A stretch of 10,533 bases of DNA from an uncultured Ardenticatenia bacterium. GTDB lineage: Bacteria > Chloroflexota > Anaerolineae > Promineifilales > Promineifilaceae. The notes beneath the pieces were generated by a model that saw nothing but the letters and a program-made list of their open reading frames with translations, was not told where the DNA came from and did no database searches. The stretch is from positions 1 through 10,533 of the forward strand of contig CALLZA010000709.1 of NCBI GenBank assembly GCA_937858165.1, written 5' to 3'. This document shows positions 5,797-10,533 of this stretch, piece by piece. Numbering within the stretch: position 1 is the stretch's first letter; each line of letters starts with the position of its first letter. A program made the translations under genes and the position numbers.

Positions 5797-6312
5797 TTAC
5801 GACAAGAAGTACTCCGTGCCGCAGTAGGGGCAGCGGATCACACCCTTGCCGGCCAATTCCAGTTGGCCGCTGCAGTTCTTGCAGCGGTCGAGTTCGCGCA
5901 GCTCGCTGGCCTGGCTGCTGTAGAGCGTGCCTTCGGCCCAGTTGATGTAACCGCTGTAGAGGCCCATGTTGACCAGTTCGTAGATCATGCGCTGCACGTC
6001 GTCACGCGGCGTCTGGAGTTCCAGGGCCAGGTCGGCGATGTTGACCTGGCCGCGGGCCTTGACCATGCCCAGTAGTTGGCGCTGTTTGCCGGCGGTCGCG
6101 GCCACGGCTGCTTCTTCCCGCCCGCGCAGCATCAGGAACGCGCCGAAGGCCAACTGCGGCAGCGACAGCACCAGCAGCCCCAGCACGATACCCAGCGTCG
6201 CCGCGCCGGAAGTCAGACTGCCTTCGTTGCGATAGACCGTCATCAGGGCTACGATAATGCCCCCGACGACGAGGCCGCCGATAATCAGTACAATTCCCAG
6301 ATTCTTGCCCAT
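5797..6312 (-). CDS. Two-TM protein with winged-helix-like domain and zinc ribbon
   Basis: This 171-residue protein has no family name I can give. Residues 5-26 and 38-62 are hydrophobic and form a membrane hairpin. Residues 77-133 (QRQLLGMVKARGQVNIADLA, then PRDDVQRMIYELVNMGLYSG and a YINWAEGTLY wing) look like a winged-helix or PCI-type fold that bacteria use for protein or DNA contacts. The C-terminus is a zinc ribbon with CKNC at 144-147 and CPYC at 161-164. Membrane hairpin plus zinc ribbon recalls YdjG-like partners of PspA/YdjI, an inference. The ATG has a GGAGG motif 4 bp upstream, supporting the start. The preceding DUF2207 gene ends 86 bp upstream, with a heptad repeat block in the gap. 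A soluble cytoplasmic side for the C-terminal half is likely. Confidence 0.8.
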   Translation of the reverse strand: MGKNLGIVLIIGGLVVGGIIVALMTVYRNEGSLTSGAATLGIVLGLLVLSLPQLAFGAFLMLRGREEAAVAATAGKQRQLLGMVKARGQVNIADLALELQTPRDDVQRMIYELVNMGLYSGYINWAEGTLYSSQASELRELDRCKNCSGQLELAGKGVIRCPYCGTEYFLS

Positions 6313-6330
6313 TCTCCCTCCACAAGAAGG

Positions 6331-6404
6331 GATTAGGGGTTAGGGACTAGGGGCCAGCAAGACTCTTTCCCTAATCCCTAACCCCTAGCCCCTAATCCCT
6401 AACC
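6331..6404. repeat. Heptanucleotide repeat block, inverted halves, covering a stop codon
   Basis: The left half holds GATTAGG, GGTTAGG, GACTAGG (6331-6351). The right half holds CCTAATC, CCTAACC, CCTAGCC, CCTAATC, CCTAACC (6370-6404), in strict 7-base phase. Segments 6338-6354 and 6388-6404 are complementary over 17 bases with one mismatch, which becomes a G-U pair in the minus-strand transcript; the loop is 33 bases. The last two DUF2207 codons before the stop, and the stop itself (6399-6401), lie inside the repeat. It resembles the short tandem heptamer repeats of cyanobacteria and Chloroflexota. Confidence 0.92.
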
Positions 6405-8342
6405 AAAGCCGGCACTGCCGCCGCCGCCCGACGAGCCACCGCTGAAGCCACCGCTAAAACCACCACTGAAGCCGCCACCACCGCCAAAGCGGCCGGTGCT
6501 GCCGGCGTTGGCCGGGGGCGGCGTGCTGCGCATCGTCGACGAGGCGTTGTTGAGCATCCGCGTCAACCCGGCTGACATGCCGGCCAGGCCACCGGTGAGT
6601 CCGCCGGACATGTCGCCCAGTGTCGGTAGACCACCACCGCTTGTGCCGCCGCCACCGGGGCGCGGACTGCCCATGACCACCGGCCCCATGCCGCCGCCCA
6701 TCGGATGGCCCATCGTCGGGAACGGGGTGTACCACGGTGGAATGGGCGTCGTCGGCGATTGTGAGAAGGTGTTGATGAACGACCGCTCCAGACCGAAGGC
6801 GATGGCGTAGGCCAGGTACTTGTCGAAGATGTCGCCCGACTGTTCGATGTCGGCGTACTGTTTGATGTTCTTCAGGTAGGTCTTGAACGCTCGCCACTTG
6901 GCCGCCGCCTCCGCCCCCTTGGCCGTCTTGCGCGGCATGTGGCGGGCGGCGATGAACAGGGCAATGGCCGTGCCGACAATGGCCAACATCGGGAAGCACG
7001 CCAGCCCGGCGTTGTTGCCCAGGAAGATGCCCATCATGAACAGGCTGGCGACGCCCAGAACGAGCACGACGGCGGCCAGCACCATGTAGCCTGTGCGCAC
7101 GCCTTGCGGCGCGCGCGGCAGCAGCCCTTCGGCGACGATGGCCTCGTCAATCTGCCGGCGCAGTTCCGGGATGGCGCTGTAGAATTTGTTTTGCAGACTA
7201 CTCAACGAGCGCGTCTCCTCGCCGCGGAAGACGCGGGTCAGGAAGGTACGCTCATAGGCGCGCAGGTCGGTGTCGGGCTTGGCCGTGCGAGTGTACTCGT
7301 AGCCGCGCTTCTGTTTCTCTTCCATCGTCAGATAGCCGCGGTGGGCCAGATCGACCAGGGTGGAGACGATGTCCTGCATGTCGACTTTTTCGTCGACGAG
7401 CGCGCCGACCATGGCCGGCGGCAGGGCATCGGGCGGCTCGCTGACGTAGTCGGGCACGACGATGCCCAATTGCGGATCGCGCCCCCGTAGATACCACAGT
7501 AGCAGGACGCCCAGCGGCCCGCCGACCATCAAGAGCAGCGACAGGGCCAGCACACCCAGGCCGACCACGTCATCGCGCTGTTCGGCCGCTTGCCACGCAG
7601 GCGTAGGCGTGAGCAACAGGCCGTGGGGGAACTGGACACGCACGTCGAGGTTCTGGCCGGGCATCAGCGCCCGCAGCGTCTCGTAGGTGATCATGCGTTC
7701 ATCCTGGCTGACGGCGATCTGCACGTCGGACGTGGCCACATCGTTCAGGTACGCTTCGACCAGGTAGTCGTCGGTGCCGGTGTAGCGCTGCGGGTAGATG
7801 CCTTCGGGCAGGGTGATGGTCGTGCGGCTGCTGTCGATGCGCGCGGGAGCGTCGCTGGGGATGACCGTCCAGAAAATCTGGTCGCCCGACCCCTCGTCTT
7901 CCGTGCCAAGGCGCACCGCACCATCGACGATGTAGCTGAAGGTGTAGGTGTTCTGGCCCAGGGCGGGTTCGAAGTACCAGTTGATGCGCGTTTCGCCGCC
8001 CTGATCCAAGACCTCAAACGTGCCCGGTGCGTTGGACGACGACTCGCGGTAGACCAGATCGCCCTCGCGCACGCTGATGTCGCGGATGCCATCGTTGTTG
8101 CCGGCGCGGCCGACGGGGATGCTGCGGAAGCCGAAGGTGAACGGCGCGCCGGCGAAGTCGAGCGTTTGCGTTTCGGTGACGGCCAGAGTGCCGTCGGGCT
8201 GGAGAACGATGTCGATGTCCCACTGTGTCCAGTGGAATGACTTCTCTTGGGCCAGCGCCGTCGGGGCCAGGGCCATCAACAAGACGAACAACAAGAGGGG
8301 TAGCAGAATACGTTTACTGTGTGAACGATTCCCTGTAAGCAT
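6399..8342 (-). CDS. DUF2207 domain membrane protein with Pro/Gly-rich tail
   Basis: This 647-residue protein is predicted to be exported. A signal peptide (KRILLPLLLFVLLMALAPTA) would be cut after ALA31. Residues 32-245 form the extracytoplasmic beta-rich DUF2207 domain (WDIDIVLQPDGTLAVTETQT, then FGFRSIPVGR and YTFSYIVDGAV). A TM helix spans about 260-285 and leads to LRGRDP, typical of the family. A cytoplasmic domain (VDEKVDMQDIVSTLVDLAHR, 317-336) follows. Two more TM helices lie near 418-440 and 448-466, then an AKWRAFKTYLKNI domain. The tail from about 530 is Pro/Gly-rich and ends in FSGG repeats (619-647). The function of DUF2207 is unknown. GGGAAGGA lies 9 bp before the ATG, and a good -10 box about 50 bp upstream suggests that this gene begins a transcription unit. 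Confidence 0.93.
   Translation of the reverse strand: MLTGNRSHSKRILLPLLLFVLLMALAPTALAQEKSFHWTQWDIDIVLQPDGTLAVTETQTLDFAGAPFTFGFRSIPVGRAGNNDGIRDISVREGDLVYRESSSNAPGTFEVLDQGGETRINWYFEPALGQNTYTFSYIVDGAVRLGTEDEGSGDQIFWTVIPSDAPARIDSSRTTITLPEGIYPQRYTGTDDYLVEAYLNDVATSDVQIAVSQDERMITYETLRALMPGQNLDVRVQFPHGLLLTPTPAWQAAEQRDDVVGLGVLALSLLLMVGGPLGVLLLWYLRGRDPQLGIVVPDYVSEPPDALPPAMVGALVDEKVDMQDIVSTLVDLAHRGYLTMEEKQKRGYEYTRTAKPDTDLRAYERTFLTRVFRGEETRSLSSLQNKFYSAIPELRRQIDEAIVAEGLLPRAPQGVRTGYMVLAAVVLVLGVASLFMMGIFLGNNAGLACFPMLAIVGTAIALFIAARHMPRKTAKGAEAAAKWRAFKTYLKNIKQYADIEQSGDIFDKYLAYAIAFGLERSFINTFSQSPTTPIPPWYTPFPTMGHPMGGGMGPVVMGSPRPGGGGTSGGGLPTLGDMSGGLTGGLAGMSAGLTRMLNNASSTMRSTPPPANAGSTGRFGGGGGFSGGFSGGFSGGSSGGGGSAGFG
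6435..6470 (-). repeat. Three 12-base units encoding FSGG repeats
   Basis: Tandem units at 6435-6446, 6447-6458 and 6459-6470 differ by one to three bases and encode FSGG three times in the DUF2207 tail. Similar Gly-rich, often aromatic-spaced tails end many DUF2207 and TPM-domain proteins, so the repeat is probably functional as a flexible low-complexity tail. Confidence 0.85.
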
Positions 8343-8390
8343 GAATCAACGTCCTTCCCGGCTCGCACCACGAATTGGGGAGACGACACC

Positions 8391-8419
8391 ATTATAGACG
8401 AACTTCGGCCAAATGCGGC
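8391..8419 (-). promoter_or_regulatory. Probable promoter upstream of the DUF2207 gene
   Basis: On the minus strand the -10 box TATAAT is exact (8391-8396). The -35 position at 17-bp spacing (8414-8419) reads GCCGCA and is weak. Transcription would begin near 8384, giving a leader of about 40 bases that contains the Shine-Dalgarno GGGAAGGA (8352-8359). The 118-bp gap is the AT-richest intergenic stretch in the insert. A weak -35 with a perfect -10 suggests activator help or an alternative sigma factor, but that is inference. Confidence 0.55.
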
Positions 8420-8460
8420 CTATTTTTACGAAAACGAGTGGCGTGCATCGGTGTCGGCGG

Positions 8461-9288
8461 CTATGGGCCAAGCCACTCATTGGTGATCTCCTCTAGACGA
8501 CCGGAACGCGCCAGCCCATCAAGGGCCTCATTGAGACGGCGGTGGAGCGTTCTTTCTCCTATACGCACGGCCATGGCGTAAGGTTCCGGGACGATGGGTG
8601 GGTCGAGTCGCATTAGCCCGCTGGTGGTGTGCTCGCGCAGGTAGAGGCGGCCGCCAACGCCATCGACCAGGGCCGCGTCAGCCACGCCGCCGGCCACGGC
8701 GGCCAGGGCCTCGTCCACGCTGCCGTGGGTCATGACGACCAGTTCGGGCCAGCGGCGTTGCCAACTCTGCGCCGCCACGTGGCCCAGCGCGCCCAGCTCA
8801 ACGGCCAGCGTCCGGCCGCTCAGGTCGCCTTCCTCGGTGATGGCCGAGCCATCGGGCACGATCAGCACCTGCCCGGCGTCGAAGTAGCTGTCGGTGTAGG
8901 CCACGTCGGCGGTGCGCTCCGGGGCGACGACCAGGGCGGAGATGAGCACGTCCACCTGTCGCGTCGCCAGGGCGTCGTAGAGGCCGTCGTAGCCGAAGTA
9001 GGTGAACTGCGGCTCCAGCCCCAACTCGGCGGCCAGGGCGCGGGCCAGATCGATGTCCAGCCCCCACGCCTCCGCCTCTTCGGCCGCGGCAAAGGGCGGA
9101 AAGGTCGGGTCGACGCCGATACGCAGGACGCCGCCGGCCTCAATCTGCTCCCAGGTGTCCTCGCCCGGGCGGCAGGCGGGTAAAAACAGCAGAAGCAGGG
9201 TAACGAGGCGGATGATCCAGCGCCACTCGCCACCCGCCACCCCCCACTCGCCCCGCTTAGTTGCCGGTGTAGGTCTGGAGGGCATCAT
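8461..9288 (-). CDS. Substrate-binding lipoprotein, SBP family 3
   Basis: This 275-residue periplasmic-type binding protein belongs to the group serving polar amino acid ABC importers (SBP_bac_3). A hydrophobic stretch (IIRLVTLLLLFLPAC) ends in the lipobox LPAC, so it is a lipoprotein; Pro at -2 is tolerated but uncommon. GGVLRIGVDPTFPPF, the WGLDIDLARALAAELGLEP helix and LISALVVAPERTADVAYTDS are family hallmarks, and Asp/Arg residues typical of ligand contacts are present. No permease or ATPase gene is in the window, so it is an orphan here or acts as a sensor-like binder. ATG 9288 overlaps the hydrolase end by 32 bp and has no Shine-Dalgarno. GTG 9240 would avoid the overlap and give a normal-length signal peptide, so the start is uncertain. 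Confidence 0.87.
   Translation of the reverse strand: MMPSRPTPATKRGEWGVAGGEWRWIIRLVTLLLLFLPACRPGEDTWEQIEAGGVLRIGVDPTFPPFAAAEEAEAWGLDIDLARALAAELGLEPQFTYFGYDGLYDALATRQVDVLISALVVAPERTADVAYTDSYFDAGQVLIVPDGSAITEEGDLSGRTLAVELGALGHVAAQSWQRRWPELVVMTHGSVDEALAAVAGGVADAALVDGVGGRLYLREHTTSGLMRLDPPIVPEPYAMAVRIGERTLHRRLNEALDGLARSGRLEEITNEWLGP
9223..9250. repeat. Four heptanucleotide repeats at the hydrolase/SBP junction
   Basis: CCACTCG, CCACCCG, CCACCCC, CCACTCG are in exact 7-base phase. The block begins 7 bp after the hydrolase stop codon on the transcribed strand. If the SBP starts at ATG 9288, the repeat is translated as part of its N-terminus (residues 13-22, GEWGVAGGEW). It is a second, distinct heptamer family from the one at 6331-6404. 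Confidence 0.88.
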
Positions 9289-10344
9289 AGAGCGGTTTGG
9301 CGACGAACTCGGGCGTCACCAGGGTGAAGTAGTCGGGGTAGCTGCGCGTCGGCGCGGGATAGCGAAAGGCCCACAGGGCCATGAGGCGCACGTAGGGCCA
9401 GTTGGCGGCGGCGTAGTCCAGCGCGTCGAGGGTGTACTGGATGCGCTGCGCCGGGCGGACGGCCATCGTCCAGCGCGGGTGGTCGTTCCAGCCCGTCTCG
9501 GTGATGTAGACTGGCGTCGCCTCGTCGTCATACTCGACCATGATCTCGCGCAGCAGTTCGATGCGGCGAAAGTTGAGCACGTCGGGCGCGGGCGCGGCGT
9601 CGGCGGGAAACGTCAGGCCATAGGCGTGGGCGGCCAGGCCATCGAAGAAGCCGGCCGCGCCGGCGGCGTACATGCCGCGCAAGTAGGTCAGGTCGTTGAC
9701 CGCCCAGGGGGAACCGTCCGGCTCCAGGTTGGGGGCCAGCGCGCCGGCCAGGACGATCATGTCCGGGTTGGCTGCCTTGACCGCCGGGTAGACAGCGCGC
9801 AGCAGCTCAACATAATCTTGCGGCGTGGTCGTCCGGTAGCCCCACTCAAAGCTCAGGTTCGGCTCGTTGCCGACGATCAGATACTGCACCCGACCGCGGT
9901 AGCGGGCGGCAAAGGCGGCGGCGAAGGCGGCGAAGTCGTCGTAGGCGGTGGCGTCGAGGTAGGTCATCGGCGTGTCGGCCGGGCGCGCCCAGTCGGGCGT
10001 ATAGCCGAGGCGGGCAATAACGGCCAGCCCGTTGGCCGCGGCGTGACCGACGACCTGGTCGGGGTGCTCCCAGGCGACGCTGCCGTCAGCGGCCTGGTAG
10101 TAGGCCCAGGGGAAGAACTCCACGATCCACGACGCGCCCATCTCGCGCACCATGCGCAGCGAGCGTTGGATCTTCCACTCCTCGACCTCGTCCGTCAGGC
10201 GGGTGTGGACGCCCAGGATGGGCCGGGTCGTGGCCACGGCCTGTGGTGGGCCGAACGTGACCAGCACCGGCGCGGGGCGCAGCACGGCCAGCAGAACGGC
10301 CAGCGCCAGTAGACGCAGGCCCGCGCCCCAGCTAGGACGGGGTC
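9257..10344 (-). CDS. Clan GH-A glycoside hydrolase (GH39/PslG-like), 5' truncated
   Basis: The frame stays open to the adapter junction, so the true start is missing; an internal GTG at 10285 would drop the hydrophobic segment. The first visible residues (LRLLALAVLLAVLRPAPVLV) form a signal peptide or membrane anchor. The rest is a TIM-barrel hydrolase. The acid/base Glu lies in VGNEPNLSFEW (residue 141 counted from GTG 10285) and the nucleophile Glu in ITETGWNDHP (residue 263), the two-glutamate clan GH-A pattern. The AHAYG loop between them and the LMALWAFRYP strand after the nucleophile fit GH39/PslG-type or GH5-like enzymes, which cut beta-linked polysaccharide. The substrate cannot be read from the sequence. 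It may process exopolysaccharide or plant glycan outside the membrane. The stop lies 7 bp before a heptamer repeat, and the SBP gene follows closely. Confidence 0.85.
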
Positions 10345-10414
10345 CTGTCTCTTATACACATCTGACGCTGCCGACGAGCGATCTAGTGTAGATCTCGGTT
10401 GTCGCCGTATCATT
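10345..10414 (-). other. Nextera read-1 / i5 index / Illumina P5 adapter
   Basis: The reverse-complement Tn5 mosaic end is at 10345-10363, the read-1 tail at 10364-10377, the index GCGATCTA (10378-10385, reverse complement of S501 TAGATCGC), and the P5 flow-cell sequence at 10386-10414 with one mismatch. The insert ends at 10344. It is library sequence, not biology. Confidence 0.98.
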
Positions 10415-10533
10415 AAAAAAAAAAAAACACAAGCCGTGCGAGATCACAGCATGATAATACGAAAACAAGGATAACACAACGAACGAAGTACAACAGAGGT
10501 GGAAAAAACATAACAGATAGAGAGACAATGAAA
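10415..10533. other. Poly-A run plus sequencing noise (non-biological)
   Basis: Thirteen A residues follow the P5 end directly, then about 106 AT-rich bases with no coding structure. This mirrors the left end: read-through past the end of a library molecule. Trim and ignore. Confidence 0.95.

Noticed and set aside
5134..6075. 313-codon open frame on the plus strand
   Set aside because: It spans two real minus-strand genes and the paired palindromes between them, with no recognisable domain.
6370..6404. Telomere-like repeat (CCCTAA)
   Set aside because: The period is 7, not 6, the units vary, and the context is a bacterial gene end.
9002..10312. 436-codon open frame on the plus strand
   Set aside because: It is an antisense shadow of the hydrolase and SBP genes, both of which have clear catalytic or family motifs; the shadow product has none.
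152..10344. CRISPR array, tRNA, rRNA or prophage genes
   Set aside because: No regularly spaced direct repeats, no cloverleaf or rRNA signature, and no integrase, capsid or terminase motif was seen. The SPFH 'virion core protein' label is historical and does not indicate a phage.

Overview
This window is a complete assembled contig, about 10.2 kb of GC-rich bacterial DNA (152-10344), framed on both sides by Illumina Nextera adapter sequence, then by homopolymer and base-call noise (1-151 and 10345-10533). Those outer parts are not biological. Both terminal genes are cut at the adapter junctions.

All ten genes I support lie on the minus strand, so the region reads from right to left: a secreted or membrane-anchored clan GH-A glycoside hydrolase (5' end missing), a family-3 substrate-binding lipoprotein, a large DUF2207 membrane protein with a Pro/Gly-rich tail, a two-TM protein with a winged-helix-like region and a C-terminal zinc ribbon, an all-helical soluble protein, an SPFH/YdjI-like protein fused to an excisionase-type helix-turn-helix, a universal stress protein, a GH13 maltodextrin glucosidase-like enzyme, a class I SAM methyltransferase, the lipoprotein signal peptidase LspA, and the first 36 codons of an RluA/RluD-type pseudouridine synthase (an eleventh, partial gene). 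The gene content, GC-rich codon use, heptanucleotide repeats and extragenic palindromes fit a Chloroflexota (Anaerolineae-like) environmental genome. That assignment is inference; no rRNA or marker phylogeny is available here.

There are two architectural halves. From the amylase leftward (3398 to 152) genes are packed with 1-7 bp gaps or a 4-bp ATGA overlap, forming an amylase-methyltransferase-lspA-rluD operon. In the middle part (8342 to 3485), every gap but one carries a perfect or near-perfect inverted repeat just after the upstream stop codon. The exception is the 20-bp gap between the helical protein and the SPFH protein, which has a strong Shine-Dalgarno instead. A good -10 box sits ahead of the DUF2207 gene.

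The most interesting candidate system is the middle block: DUF2207 membrane protein, 2TM zinc-ribbon protein, helical protein, SPFH-HTH fusion and universal stress protein. It resembles the Bacillus YdjG/YdjH/YdjI envelope-stress set, but has no recognisable PspA and carries a DNA-binding-type domain on the SPFH protein. It may be a membrane-stress module in which the SPFH protein also touches DNA or another partner. This is a hypothesis from domain content and gene order only.
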